DNA of 64,000 bases from JABMMZ01 sp044357345 (GTDB lineage: Bacteria > Bacteroidota > Bacteroidia > NS11-12g > UBA955): assembly GCA_044357345.1 (NCBI GenBank), contig JBIKPR010000005.1:6453-70452 (forward strand). The letters are read 5' to 3'. Positions 1 to 9,818 of the stretch are shown here, in pieces; position 1 is the first letter of the stretch; each line of letters opens with the position of its first letter. The position numbers and the translations under genes were made by a program. The notes under the pieces were generated by a model that ran no database searches, was not told the origin of the DNA, and saw only the letters and a list, made by a program, of their open reading frames with translations.

Positions 1-1566
1 AAGGAATATAGAATGGAAAATAAAGACACTGTTTATTCTAGAACTGAGAAAATAAATTATATTGTGGGTTCTGGACACCACACCAACTCACACATGATTG
101 AAGAAAATGGGTATGTTTTTCAAGCGCCTATTACCTTTTATACTCAAAAGGGGAAATGGGACTTGCCTCCTGGATTTGAAAATGGAAATAATACCCGCTT
201 CAACCGTAAAATTGGTTTAGAATGCATGAGTTGTCACAATGCAATGCCTCAATTAGTTGAAGCTTCGGAAAACCAATACAATGAGCTACCACATGGCATC
301 AATTGTGAACGTTGCCATGGTCCTGGACAAATTCACGTTCAGGAAATGAAAAAAGGGAATGTTGTAGATGTCAACAAAACGGTTGATTACACCATTGTTA
401 ATCCTGGGAAATTGTCTTGGCAAAGGCAAATTGATGTTTGTCAACGTTGCCATTTACAAGGCAATGCTGTTTTAAAACCAAATAAATCGTTTGCCAGTTT
501 TAAACCAGGGATGGTCTTAAGTGAGACATTTGACCAATTTTCTCCCGAATACGAAGACGGTGAAGACTTTGTTATGGCCGCACATGCTGAGAGGTTTCAG
601 AAAAGTAAATGCTTTATAGCTAGCAATAAAAATAAATTAAATATTGAAAATGTGAAATTATCGTTTACTTGTATTTCATGCCATAATCCCCATGTTTCTG
701 TTAGAAAAACCAATACGCTTCAATTTAACAATACCTGCAATTCTTGCCACAATGAAAAAAAATGCACCGAAACTGTAGAGAATAGAAATAAACAAAATGA
801 CAATTGTGTATCATGCCATATGCCTATATCTGGAACCGCTGATATTCCCCATGTTTCTGTACACGATCATTATATCCGCAAGCCTAGCAAATTACCAGCA
901 ATTAAGCCAACTAAATTAAAGGGCCTAAGATGCATTACATCAAATTCGCCGGATATTAATACTGTGACCGAGGCTTATGTGTCTTATTTTGAAAAATTCG
1001 AATCCAATCCTTTTTATTTAAATAAAGCCAAAGAGTTAAGTAAAAAATTAGATACTAAGAATCAATCTCATGTGCAAACTCTAATACATCTTTATTATCT
1101 GTCTGAGGATTACAAGGCAATTTTAAATATTGCAAACAAATACTCTGCAGAGCTTGATGCATGGACCAATTATAGAATAGCTAAAGCATTTGAAAAATTA
1201 AATAATCTTAATAAGGCCGAATCTTTTTTAGCCAAAGCGGTAGAACAAAATAGTAAATCGCTAGACTTTATTTTACAATATGCAGTGCTCGAAATCAAGC
1301 TAAATAAATGGAAACAGGCTGAATCTCTTTTGAATAACTATATAAAATTATACAGTAAATCTGCCGAATCATGGGCTTACATCGGTCTTGTTAAATTAAA
1401 GGAGAATAAACTTTCAGAAGCTAAAAGTAATTTTATTCGCTCTTTGAATTTAGATCCTGATCAAGCCATTGCTTTGCAAAACCTGTATCAAATTTATTTG
1501 CTTTCAAATCCTCTTGAAGCCAAAAAAATCGCGAAAAGAATTGCAGCGTTGAAAGGCAAAAAATAG
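1..1566 (+). CDS. Multihaem c-type cytochrome with C-terminal TPR repeats, 5' end missing
   Basis: The frame is open from base 1 and the first ATG (13) is not preceded by a stop, so the gene is very likely cut by the window edge; no signal peptide is visible, although such proteins are normally exported. Counting from the ATG at 13, six CXXCH haem motifs occur at about residues 71, 98, 143, 220, 242 and 265. They lie in a segment resembling the doubled-CXXCH/cytochrome c554 type, including a GHHTNSH stretch near residue 21. From about residue 330 to the end the sequence is helical TPR-type repeats. The combination suggests a periplasmic electron-transfer protein with a protein-interaction tail; substrate and partner cannot be read from sequence. 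The next gene starts 32 bases downstream. Confidence 0.85.
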   Translation, partial: KEYRMENKDTVYSRTEKINYIVGSGHHTNSHMIEENGYVFQAPITFYTQKGKWDLPPGFENGNNTRFNRKIGLECMSCHNAMPQLVEASENQYNELPHGINCERCHGPGQIHVQEMKKGNVVDVNKTVDYTIVNPGKLSWQRQIDVCQRCHLQGNAVLKPNKSFASFKPGMVLSETFDQFSPEYEDGEDFVMAAHAERFQKSKCFIASNKNKLNIENVKLSFTCISCHNPHVSVRKTNTLQFNNTCNSCHNEKKCTETVENRNKQNDNCVSCHMPISGTADIPHVSVHDHYIRKPSKLPAIKPTKLKGLRCITSNSPDINTVTEAYVSYFEKFESNPFYLNKAKELSKKLDTKNQSHVQTLIHLYYLSEDYKAILNIANKYSAELDAWTNYRIAKAFEKLNNLNKAESFLAKAVEQNSKSLDFILQYAVLEIKLNKWKQAESLLNNYIKLYSKSAESWAYIGLVKLKENKLSEAKSNFIRSLNLDPDQAIALQNLYQIYLLSNPLEAKKIAKRIAALKGKK

Positions 1567-1598
1567 TCCAAGCAATAAGCCTGCAATTTCATCTTATC

Positions 1599-2555
1599 AT
1601 GTGTCGTTTAAAAACCAAGTATTTTTTTACTCCGAAATATTTAGCCTTAATTGGTTTTCTTTTTGCTTGTGAAATGCTAATGGCTCATGAAGCACGTAAA
1701 ATATATCAACCGAGACGGGCCATTCCGAAATATACTTTTTCCGAACCGAAAGAAGTATTTGATTCTTCTTGGTATCAAGCTGAACGCTATAGTGTTTACC
1801 AATATCTTTATTCTTTTTTTGAGAAAAATCCCATCAATTTCAAAAGTCTTAATCAAGGGCATTTAAGTTTACATTTTAGTTATGATGGCAATGGAATGTA
1901 TAAATTTGATTCAATACTAAACCCTAGCACAGCACAAACCACGAAAGTATTTAAGTTGTTTGGTAAGAAATTTTCTTCTCCAATAATCACTGACAGCAAC
2001 ACTTTGACGATTGAAATATTTATCCGGAAATCAAAGAAAATATCTAAGTCCCTAGATACATTTGATTTGTTATCGACAAAGAATTCCTTTGTAAATAAAA
2101 CCTTGTTCAATGTATACGAAAAAGGCATCTACACCAACAGCTCCAATGTTTTAAAGTCCATTATTGAGCCACATCAAATTAAAACTTATAAAAGTGTTTA
2201 TGGTGAAGAACTTGTATTTGTAAAGGTGTTTGAACGTGCAAGTTTTATAAGTGGTATGCATGGTTTTTTTGATTTTTTAGACAATCATATTGTAATTCCA
2301 CAACAATTAAAAGAAGAGGAATTTTCTTGTCGTATGAAGATCTATTTTGAAGTTAATATTGACGGCAAAATTGAAAATGTGACAGTTGAAAGAAAGTTAC
2401 CATCCGATACGTATTCAGAAAATTTGTATAAACAGATGGAAAATGAGTTGATTAGAATATTCAAAAGGCAAGTAAAATGGCGCCCTAAAAAGATCAACGG
2501 AATACCATACAAATCTATGCTTAGCCTAAATTTTAGGTTAGATTTCGAGTCTTAA
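1599..2555 (+). CDS. Exported protein with TonB-C-like C-terminal domain
   Basis: A 318-residue protein with a hydrophobic N-terminal segment (about residues 13-28, ending near AHEA) that fits a signal peptide or membrane anchor. The middle (30-230) is not recognised. The last 80 residues carry the pattern of the TonB C-terminal fold: an early strand with NIDGKIENVTV, then a helix, then VKWRPKKINGIP and a closing strand ending in LNFRLDF. In Bacteroidota such domains are found in many proteins besides the true TonB energy transducer. The usual proline-rich periplasm-spanning linker is absent, so a role as the main TonB is doubtful. Start is the ATG at 1599. Confidence 0.6.
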   Translation: MCRLKTKYFFTPKYLALIGFLFACEMLMAHEARKIYQPRRAIPKYTFSEPKEVFDSSWYQAERYSVYQYLYSFFEKNPINFKSLNQGHLSLHFSYDGNGMYKFDSILNPSTAQTTKVFKLFGKKFSSPIITDSNTLTIEIFIRKSKKISKSLDTFDLLSTKNSFVNKTLFNVYEKGIYTNSSNVLKSIIEPHQIKTYKSVYGEELVFVKVFERASFISGMHGFFDFLDNHIVIPQQLKEEEFSCRMKIYFEVNIDGKIENVTVERKLPSDTYSENLYKQMENELIRIFKRQVKWRPKKINGIPYKSMLSLNFRLDFES

Positions 2556-2607
2556 TTTAATTCAAATTTCGCATTCAAATAAATAGTGTAATTTTGATGT
2601 TTATTTA

Positions 2608-4137
2608 ATGAAAGCATTAAAATTATTTTCAAACGAGCAAGTTCGCAACTGGGACCAATATACCATTCAAGCCAATGCTGAATCTTCTTTAGATTTAATG
2701 GAAAGAGTTGCAGTTGCTGCAACAGAATTTATCGTTAATAAATTCCCTAATCAAAATGAATTTGTGGTTTTTTGCGGCTGTGGGAACAATGGGGGAGATG
2801 GTTTGGCCATTTCTAGACTTTTAGCAGAGCAAGGCAAAAAAGTTACAACGTTCACCGTAATGCATACGGATAAGCAGAGCAATGACTTTATTGAAAATGA
2901 AAAACGACTTCAATCTAGAAATGCTGTAAAATTATTTGAGATATTCAATGCCAATGATTTTCCAAAATTAATTGGAAATGAATTTATTATTGACGCACTT
3001 TTTGGAACAGGTTTAAGCAAACAAATATGTGGAATTGCTGCCGAGGCAATTAACTTTATGAATGCTTCTGAGCAAACTGTAATTTCAATAGATCTTCCAT
3101 CGGGTTTAAAGTCAGATGAAAGTTCTCTTGAAAACGCACATATTGTTAAAGCCAACTATACTGTCAGTTTTCAAGTTCCAAAATTGGCTTTTCTATTTCC
3201 TGAAAATAGTCAATTCACAGGCAAATGGTTTTTAGTTGATATCGGTTTATCCAATGCTTATTATGAAGAAACTGAGACCTTGAATTATATTCTAGACCCC
3301 TATTTTATTCAATCTTTAATAAAAAAAAGAGATAAATTTGCTCACAAAGGCAATTTTGGTCATGCTCTGCTGGTTGCAGGTAGTATGGGTAAAATAGGCG
3401 CAGCAGTGCTTTCAGCATCAGCAGCAGTGAGAAGTGGTGTTGGCTTAATCAGTATTCAAACACCTTCATGTGGAAGAGAAATAATTCAGTCGTGCATTCC
3501 AGAGGCAATGCACATAGCTGATGAAAACACAAACACCATTAGCAATATTGAAAATATAGAACAGTTTGATGTTCTTGGAATAGGACCAGGCATAGGAACC
3601 GAAGCAAGCTCAATCAAGGCTTTAGAAAGCTTATTAAACCGAAGTAATTGTCCTATGGTTATAGATGCCGATGCATTAAATGGATTGTCCATCAACAAAT
3701 CTTTGTTGCCGTTGTTACAAGAAAACGCAATTCTTACGCCACATGTAAAAGAATTTGAACGCTTAGTAGGTCAATCGAAAAATGATTTTGAACGCCATCA
3801 AATGCAACTTAATTTTTCAATTAAACACAAGGTGATTATTGTCTTAAAAGGCGCAAATACATGCATTACTTCTCCCGATGGCCTTTCATATTTTAACAAC
3901 AATGGGAACCCAGGTATGGCAAAAGGAGGGAGTGGTGACGTATTAACTGGATTAATGACTGGGATTTTAGCTCAAGGCTATCATCCATTAAATGCGGCCT
4001 TGTTGGCGGTATATATTCATGGAAGGGCTGGTGATTATGCAGCAAACAAATATAGCCAATCAGCAATGATAGCCTCTGATATTGTCAATTGTTTCTCAGA
4101 TGTATTCAAAGAATTGGAAAATGAAACTACCAGGTAA
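2608..4137 (+). CDS. nnr: Bifunctional NAD(P)H-hydrate epimerase / ADP-dependent NAD(P)H-hydrate dehydratase
   Basis: Repairs damaged NADHX and NADPHX: the N-terminal YjeF_N domain interconverts R and S epimers, the C-terminal ribokinase-like domain dehydrates the S form using ADP. The epimerase half (about 1-225) shows CGCGNNGGDGLAISRLL. The dehydratase half (about 240-505) shows the KGNFGHALLVAGSMGKIGAA stretch and the nucleotide-site motif MAKGGSGDVLTG. At 509 residues it has the usual length of the fused enzyme. A TAATTTTG element at 2589-2596 fits a -7 box 11 bases before the ATG, but the -33 element is weak. The 3' end overlaps the convergent lipoprotein gene by 11 bases. Confidence 0.95.
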   Translation: MKALKLFSNEQVRNWDQYTIQANAESSLDLMERVAVAATEFIVNKFPNQNEFVVFCGCGNNGGDGLAISRLLAEQGKKVTTFTVMHTDKQSNDFIENEKRLQSRNAVKLFEIFNANDFPKLIGNEFIIDALFGTGLSKQICGIAAEAINFMNASEQTVISIDLPSGLKSDESSLENAHIVKANYTVSFQVPKLAFLFPENSQFTGKWFLVDIGLSNAYYEETETLNYILDPYFIQSLIKKRDKFAHKGNFGHALLVAGSMGKIGAAVLSASAAVRSGVGLISIQTPSCGREIIQSCIPEAMHIADENTNTISNIENIEQFDVLGIGPGIGTEASSIKALESLLNRSNCPMVIDADALNGLSINKSLLPLLQENAILTPHVKEFERLVGQSKNDFERHQMQLNFSIKHKVIIVLKGANTCITSPDGLSYFNNNGNPGMAKGGSGDVLTGLMTGILAQGYHPLNAALLAVYIHGRAGDYAANKYSQSAMIASDIVNCFSDVFKELENETTR

Positions 4138-4765
4138 TGGTATGCATGTTTAATGCATTTGGAATGATATTTTCTAAGGTGTCTCCGTAAACAGCATCAA
4201 TTGAATCTCTATTCACGCCATATGTAGTCAATTGAACAGTATGGTTGTCTATTTTTCTAAACTGGTAATTGTTGTTGTTGTTTTCTGAGCACTGGTAAGT
4301 TAAACCATTATATTTTTCAACCCATTTATCAACCCAAGAATACAACCTTATTTCATCCCAACAACTTTCCTCCGATTGAATAAAAAGCATGATTTCATGA
4401 AATCCGTCACCATTCAAATCGTTCATGTCTTTCAGTTGTAATTCTGAAATGTTTTCCAAGCCAATAAAGTCTTTATAACAAGTGAATTTTATTTTGTATT
4501 TGCTGTTAAGTTGATTGTATTCAATTGTTGCTGTATCTGATATTCCGTCAGCATTTATATCGCTTAGATAGACAATTCTTGAGACAATAGAATCAGATTT
4601 ACTGTTTGAATTGTGTCTTTTTTGTTTGAAATAATCATCGGAACTCATCAAATCAGCCAAATCCAAATCAATGGAATCGCCGGCATTTACTAAGGGATTC
4701 GTCTTGTTGCAAGAAAAAATCATTAATAAAAATAAAGATTGAATTACTCTTTTCATTATGTTCAT
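4127..4765 (-). CDS. Putative lipoprotein with acidic D-x-N-x-D-G repeats
   Basis: A 212-residue protein beginning with a short charged, hydrophobic segment and a lipobox ending LLMIFSC, so it is probably a lipid-anchored envelope protein. Two acidic loops, DINADGISD near residue 70 and DLNGDGFHE near residue 118, resemble calcium-binding or FG-GAP/VCBS-type loops that also occur in beta-propeller-like proteins. No function is recognised. A second in-frame ATG nine bases downstream (4756) is an equally good start and gives a more typical signal sequence beginning MKR. It converges on nnr with an 11-base overlap. Confidence 0.6.
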   Translation of the reverse strand: MNIMKRVIQSLFLLMIFSCNKTNPLVNAGDSIDLDLADLMSSDDYFKQKRHNSNSKSDSIVSRIVYLSDINADGISDTATIEYNQLNSKYKIKFTCYKDFIGLENISELQLKDMNDLNGDGFHEIMLFIQSEESCWDEIRLYSWVDKWVEKYNGLTYQCSENNNNNYQFRKIDNHTVQLTTYGVNRDSIDAVYGDTLENIIPNALNMHTITW

Positions 4766-4934
4766 CGCAAAATTAAAATCAAATATTGGTTTTGCAATGA
4801 ATAATTTTAAGTTTTTTGAACATTTTTTTAAAGTGTATAATTTTATCTACCATTACCGTTTTCAAGCATCGACATGTTTAAACGAATCAATTAATAGATG
4901 TTATTATTTGAAGATAATTGAATAATTTCGCGCT

Positions 4935-6515
4935 GTGAATTTAACGGACGAGATATATAAACGAAAAACCTTTGCAATCATTAGTCACCCCGATGCGGGT
5001 AAAACAACTTTAACTGAGAAATTCTTGCTTTTTGGTGGCGCAATTCAAACTGCTGGTGCTGTTAAATCTAATAAAATCAAGAAAGCTGCAACAAGCGATT
5101 TCATGGAAATTGAAAAGCAGAGAGGTATCTCCGTTGCAACTTCCGTTATGACTTTTGAATACGATGGAAAATTGGTTAATATCCTAGACACACCCGGTCA
5201 CAAAGATTTTGCAGAAGATACCTACAGAACACTAACGGCCGTAGATAGCGTAATTTTGGTTATTGATTGTGTTAAAGGGGTTGAGGAACAAACTGAAAAA
5301 CTTATGGAAGTGTGCAGGATGCGCCGTACACCCGTAATTGTTTTTATTAATAAAGTTGACCGAGATGGTCGAGATCCATTCGATTTGTTAGATGAACTCG
5401 AGCAAAAGCTTAGCATCAAGGTTTGTCCTATGAGTTGGCCTATCAACAGCGGTCGTGATTTTAAAGGCGTTTATAAACTGTATGATAAAAGCATCAATTT
5501 CTTTGAAGCCAATAAAACTAAAATTAGCAAAGACATCATAAGAATAGACGATTTGAACAGTCCATTGTTAGATGAATTAATTGATAAAGATGCCATTAGG
5601 TTGCGCCAAGATGTTGAGTTGATTGATGGTGTTTACGGTGATTTTGATGTAAACGATTATCTAAGTGGGGAAGTAGCACCAGTGTTTTTTGGCAGTGCCC
5701 TAAATAATTTTGGTATCAAAGAACTACTAGAGAAATTTTTAGAAATTGCTCCTTTTCCTCAAGCACGCCAAAGTGATGAAAGAAAAGTAATGCCTGAAGA
5801 AGGTAAATTTACCGGTTTCGTTTTTAAAATACACGCAAATCTTGATCCCAGGCACCGCGACCGTATTGCATTCTTAAGGGTTTGCTCCGGTAAATTTGAA
5901 CGCAACAAATTCTTCCACCATGTGCGCCTGAACAAAAATATGAAATTTGCCAGTCCTTTTACTTTTATGGCAGACAGTAAAGCATTGCTTGAAGATGCCT
6001 ATGCTGGCGATGTTGTAGGGCTATATGATACTGGTAATTTCAAAATTGGCGATACCCTAACCGAAGGCGAAGACATTATGTACAAAGGTATTCCTTCGTT
6101 TTCTCCTGAAATTTTCAAAGAATTGATTAACCTAGATCCGATGAAATCAAAGCAGCTTGAGAAGGGTATTGAGCAACTTACGGATGAGGGTGTAGCCCAA
6201 TTGTTCAGACAAGACCAAGGCAATCGTAAGTTTATCGGTACCGTTGGTGAATTGCAGTTTGAAGTTATTCAGTACCGCTTGGAACATGAATATAATGCCA
6301 AATGTAGATTTGACCCAAGAGCCTTTTTTAAAGCTTGTTGGATGACCGGTGATAAAAATGCCATTGAAGAGTTTTGCCGATTTAGACAAAAAAATATTGT
6401 TAAAGATAAGGATGAGAATTTAGTCTTCCTTGCTGAAACATCTTGGATATTGAACACCGCTATTCAACAAAATCCTAAAATAGTATTTCATACCACTTCG
6501 GAATTCAAAATTTAA
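4935..6515 (+). CDS. prfC: Peptide chain release factor 3
   Basis: A translational GTPase that removes RF1 and RF2 from the ribosome after termination. The 526 residues match the family length. G1 is SHPDAGKTT (about 17-25), G3 is DTPGHKDF and G4 is NKVDRDG, followed by the domain II/III region with FVFKIHANLDPRHRDRIAF and VGELQFEVIQYRLEHEYN, characteristic of RF3. The start is a GTG at 4935. The next gene begins 26 bases downstream on the same strand, so co-transcription is possible, though that neighbour is of unknown function. Confidence 0.96.
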   Translation: MNLTDEIYKRKTFAIISHPDAGKTTLTEKFLLFGGAIQTAGAVKSNKIKKAATSDFMEIEKQRGISVATSVMTFEYDGKLVNILDTPGHKDFAEDTYRTLTAVDSVILVIDCVKGVEEQTEKLMEVCRMRRTPVIVFINKVDRDGRDPFDLLDELEQKLSIKVCPMSWPINSGRDFKGVYKLYDKSINFFEANKTKISKDIIRIDDLNSPLLDELIDKDAIRLRQDVELIDGVYGDFDVNDYLSGEVAPVFFGSALNNFGIKELLEKFLEIAPFPQARQSDERKVMPEEGKFTGFVFKIHANLDPRHRDRIAFLRVCSGKFERNKFFHHVRLNKNMKFASPFTFMADSKALLEDAYAGDVVGLYDTGNFKIGDTLTEGEDIMYKGIPSFSPEIFKELINLDPMKSKQLEKGIEQLTDEGVAQLFRQDQGNRKFIGTVGELQFEVIQYRLEHEYNAKCRFDPRAFFKACWMTGDKNAIEEFCRFRQKNIVKDKDENLVFLAETSWILNTAIQQNPKIVFHTTSEFKI

Positions 6516-6541
6516 ACATTGTCAAAATAAAAAATAGTCGT

Positions 6542-7474
6542 ATGTTTGAACTAAATATGGATTGTTTGAGACAAAGTATATTGGGCGCTTGTTTGTTTGC
6601 TTATTCAGCTATCTATGCTCAAGATCAAACCACAGTTGATTTTACCCCAAATTTCAAAAAAGGGGAACGTCTGGTTTACCAGTTGGTTGAAACAAAATTC
6701 AAACAAAACCTTAACGGTCATTACATCTATATCATGTACGATACCAGTTACATGGTGTTCAACGTGATGGAAAAGAACGACTCTCAAACCTTGATTGATT
6801 TTAATTTTGCAGATGCAATTATCAATGGAAAACCATACTCAGAGCCTACGCCGTATCCAAATAATTTAAAAACTGATACCTATAAATTGGTGTTAAGTTC
6901 GAACGGTGAGTTCATTGAGTTAAGCAATTGGGAATATTTTGCAGGAGCACTTATCCAAAACATCAAAACTTCTTACAAAATTAATAAGTTAGATTCCAAT
7001 GCATTAAAATATTACTACCTGTATTACCACAATCAAGAGAATGTTGAAAATGCCGTGTTGCCGCGAGTTCACGAACTTTTTGATGTTTTGGGTGAGACCT
7101 ATAACCTTGAAACAAATTACAGCCTTGCCCGTGAAATGGTCAATCCATTTGGTGGAAACAATTTGCAAAAATCTTGTCTGTTTAAAACCCAAAAAGATGC
7201 CAAATACCCGAATTCTATTTTCTTTTCAGGTAAATTAAAAAGCAATTCCGACGACAACGATTGTCTTCAAGAAGATTACTACGCTTTTCAAAATCTAAAG
7301 AAACCAGACGCGGATTCTGAAGAAACACCACCATACATTTATATGGAGGACACCTATACTTACCAATGGGGGCAAATTAACAAACTGTTTTTATCCCTTA
7401 CAACCACACACACAGTTTACTTTGGATCCGATAAACAAGGTCTTGATAGAGTTTATACTTTCTACGCATATTAA
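6542..7474 (+). CDS. Exported protein of unknown function
   Basis: A 310-residue protein with a signal-peptide-like N-terminus (hydrophobic CLRQSILGACLFAYSAIYAQ, cleavage after AQ about residue 26). The mature part begins with DFTPNFKKGERLVYQLVETKF, a pattern seen in exported Bacteroidota proteins of unknown role. The rest is mixed alpha/beta with many Tyr and Asn. The first ATG is at 6542; a second at 6557 would give a more compact signal peptide. It overlaps the following membrane protein by one base (TAATG), which suggests translational coupling. I do not recognise a family. Confidence 0.6.
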   Translation: MFELNMDCLRQSILGACLFAYSAIYAQDQTTVDFTPNFKKGERLVYQLVETKFKQNLNGHYIYIMYDTSYMVFNVMEKNDSQTLIDFNFADAIINGKPYSEPTPYPNNLKTDTYKLVLSSNGEFIELSNWEYFAGALIQNIKTSYKINKLDSNALKYYYLYYHNQENVENAVLPRVHELFDVLGETYNLETNYSLAREMVNPFGGNNLQKSCLFKTQKDAKYPNSIFFSGKLKSNSDDNDCLQEDYYAFQNLKKPDADSEETPPYIYMEDTYTYQWGQINKLFLSLTTTHTVYFGSDKQGLDRVYTFYAY

Positions 7475-8925
7475 TGCTTAATCGTGACTATACAATTATA
7501 TATTCGGCTTTTGTAACCGTCCTGGTATTATTGTTTTTCGTGTTTCTTCAAAGCCAAGGAGTTGAAGGTGGGCTCGATTCTTGGAACCATTTTCTTATTT
7601 CTAAATGTGCTTTTCTTCATCCTGATTTATTGCTTGACCAATGGAACAAACCTTTGTTTACGCTCATAACCGTCTTGATTTGTCAGCTTGGATTTAATGC
7701 TTTAATCATTTTTAATATTTTTTGTGTCGCTACAAGTGGATTGTTTTTGTCTTTAGGATTGAAAAATTTAGGATATAAAAACACATGGTCCCTCATCCCT
7801 TTAAGTGCTTTTACTCCAATTTTATTTCAAAATACAATTTCAGGGTTAACAGAACCGCTTAATGTTTTATTCCTTTCTTTGGTTTTTTATTTTTGGTGTA
7901 AAGACCAATTGAAATATGCCGTCATTGTTGCGTCTTTTCTTCCATTTGTAAGAACTGAAGGTTTTGTCATTTGCGGTGCTGTGTTTTTGATGCTTATTAT
8001 TAGAAAGGATTATAAACTAATTCTTTGGCTGATTTCAGGCAGTGTGGTTATGAATTTAGTTGGTTTTGCAATAACAGGTAAACCTTTCTGGATTATTACT
8101 GAAAATCCATACTGGAAACACGAAACTGAAGGTACTTTTGAAGCAGGTAGCGGCAGCTTTTTCCATTATATAGTTCAAGGCAGAGCCATTTTCGGTCTTC
8201 CCCTAGAAATTGCTTTCGTTTTATCAAATCTGTTCATACTGTATTGTTTTGTTGCAAAAAAGAAAATTCAAAATGTGGTTTTATTATCGGTTTTAGTTTT
8301 TTGGTTTTACTTCCTTGCCCACACCACAATTTATTATTTAGGAATTCTTGGTTCGCATGGACTTACACGTGTAATGGCAGTAATAGCACCTCCCTTAGCA
8401 ATTCTAAGCTTTTATGTATTGAATGAGTTACAAGGTCTTTTTAAGATAAATCCTAAATTTCATTTTATTCCAGTAGGTCTTTTTGCCTTAACTGTCGTAT
8501 GGACGGGATACCACGAATCTGATTATGCAAAACCACACCGCTTTTCTGAAGCCACTGTGAAAGCAGATAAAACCCAAAAGAATTTTATAAAAGCAGGAGA
8601 GTGGCTTATTGAAAATAAATTGATGAATAGACCTATCATACATCAATCGCCATATTTCGATGTAAGATTCAACAAAGATCCATACAATATTCAATCGTCC
8701 TACCGCGTGTGGTCTATCGATCAAAAAAACGACTGGGCAGCAAAGGGTGTTGTAGTAATCTGGGATGGGTTTTCAGCAGTGCGCGAAGGGAATACGAAAC
8801 TGGATTGGTTAATCAACAATCCAAACTATACACTTTTACATACCATTGATGGATTTGAAAAACCAGAATACGATTCTACAATGTATAAGATTTGTATTTT
8901 TGAAAAGATTAATAGCCCGCAGTAA
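7474..8925 (+). CDS. Polytopic membrane protein, GT-C glycosyltransferase-like
   Basis: A 483-residue integral membrane protein with about 9-11 hydrophobic helices and a soluble C-terminal tail from about residue 370. The first extracytoplasmic loop contains GGLDSWNHFL, with an acidic residue at the position where GT-C (GT39/ArnT-like) enzymes place their catalytic acid. These enzymes transfer sugars from lipid-phosphate donors outside the cytoplasmic membrane. Donor and acceptor cannot be inferred. It starts inside the stop codon of the upstream exported protein, so the two are probably co-translated. A second protein of the same general design lies at 30013-31461. Confidence 0.6.
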   Translation: MLNRDYTIIYSAFVTVLVLLFFVFLQSQGVEGGLDSWNHFLISKCAFLHPDLLLDQWNKPLFTLITVLICQLGFNALIIFNIFCVATSGLFLSLGLKNLGYKNTWSLIPLSAFTPILFQNTISGLTEPLNVLFLSLVFYFWCKDQLKYAVIVASFLPFVRTEGFVICGAVFLMLIIRKDYKLILWLISGSVVMNLVGFAITGKPFWIITENPYWKHETEGTFEAGSGSFFHYIVQGRAIFGLPLEIAFVLSNLFILYCFVAKKKIQNVVLLSVLVFWFYFLAHTTIYYLGILGSHGLTRVMAVIAPPLAILSFYVLNELQGLFKINPKFHFIPVGLFALTVVWTGYHESDYAKPHRFSEATVKADKTQKNFIKAGEWLIENKLMNRPIIHQSPYFDVRFNKDPYNIQSSYRVWSIDQKNDWAAKGVVVIWDGFSAVREGNTKLDWLINNPNYTLLHTIDGFEKPEYDSTMYKICIFEKINSPQ

Positions 8926-8933
8926 TTAAGCAA

Positions 8934-9758
8934 TTAAATGCCAAACAAATCGGCATGGATTTTATAGGTTTGACTAAACCCATAATTCTTGTCTTTATAA
9001 CTTTCAACCCATGCAATGCCTCTAGTTGCATTGGAAATAAAAATCTCTTCGGCCATAATTAAATCATCTTCTGTTACAACTGTTTCACGAATATGGTAGC
9101 CCAAATTCCTTAATTTGTCTAAAATATACTGACGCATAACGCCATCTAAACAATATTCGCTTAAAGACGGTGTTAATACCTCATCTCCACTAATTATAAA
9201 AATATTGGCGTTAAAGACTTCTGCAACATTGCCTTGTTCATTGAATAATAAGACTGTATCGAATTGGTTTTCTGTTGCATAGATGCCTGCCAATACGTAA
9301 TGCATAGCAGATAATGGTTTAAAAAAACTCAAAAAATTAGATGGTTTTAAAATCAAACCATAAGCACCAAGCTTTAGCCCCACATCATTGATGGGGTAAT
9401 TGGCTTTAGCTTCTGTCATCTCAATTAAAAAACAACATTTATTTCTTTGTGGAGCATAAAAGCCTTCGCATTCTCTATAGAAAACAATGCGGCATCTGGC
9501 ATTAACCCATCCGTTTTTTAAACACAACAATTCAATTTGGTCTTCAAAGTATTGTTGAGTCCACCTTTCGTTCATAGGTAAATGAAAAAAAGTGGATGCC
9601 CGCAATATCCTTTGATAATGTAAATCAAATAATTGTGCACGTTTATTAACCACCTTGATGCTCTCAAAGAATCCATCTCCATATTTGTAAATACGGCTGT
9701 GTGAATTAAAGATCTTATCATCGGCGTCGGTTAATACACCTTGAAAACTGATCAACAT
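8934..9758 (-). CDS. Class IV PLP aminotransferase, aminodeoxychorismate lyase-like
   Basis: A 274-residue fold-type IV PLP enzyme. The N-terminus has YGDGFFESIKV (about 26-36). The segment FKPLSAMHYVLAG places the PLP-binding lysine at about residue 147, matching the KHLNRLEQVL region of E. coli PabC as I remember it. The downstream NEQGNVAEVFNANIFII and DGVMRQYIL are also family-like. PabC makes p-aminobenzoate for folate; relatives act on branched-chain or D-amino acids, and short members are hard to separate by eye. It is divergent from the giant secreted protein gene, sharing the 9759-9818 promoter region. Confidence 0.75.
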   Translation of the reverse strand: MLISFQGVLTDADDKIFNSHSRIYKYGDGFFESIKVVNKRAQLFDLHYQRILRASTFFHLPMNERWTQQYFEDQIELLCLKNGWVNARCRIVFYRECEGFYAPQRNKCCFLIEMTEAKANYPINDVGLKLGAYGLILKPSNFLSFFKPLSAMHYVLAGIYATENQFDTVLLFNEQGNVAEVFNANIFIISGDEVLTPSLSEYCLDGVMRQYILDKLRNLGYHIRETVVTEDDLIMAEEIFISNATRGIAWVESYKDKNYGFSQTYKIHADLFGI

Positions 9759-9778
9759 GGTTGCAATATACTAAGTTT

Positions 9779-9808
9779 TTTGAAATCCGAACTAATAATT
9801 TATATTTG
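9779..9808 (+). promoter_or_regulatory. Bacteroidota-type promoter for the giant secreted protein
   Basis: TTTG at 9779-9782 and TATATTTG at 9801-9808 are separated by 18 bases, close to the TTTG-N19-TAnnTTTG consensus. The -7 element ends 10 bases before the ATG at 9819, implying a very short leader. Confidence 0.6.
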
Positions 9809-9818
9809 TATACATTCT

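Noticed and set aside
9741..9818. Extended start of the giant secreted protein
   Set aside because: It would overlap the divergent aminotransferase gene and its own promoter, and would bury the signal peptide.
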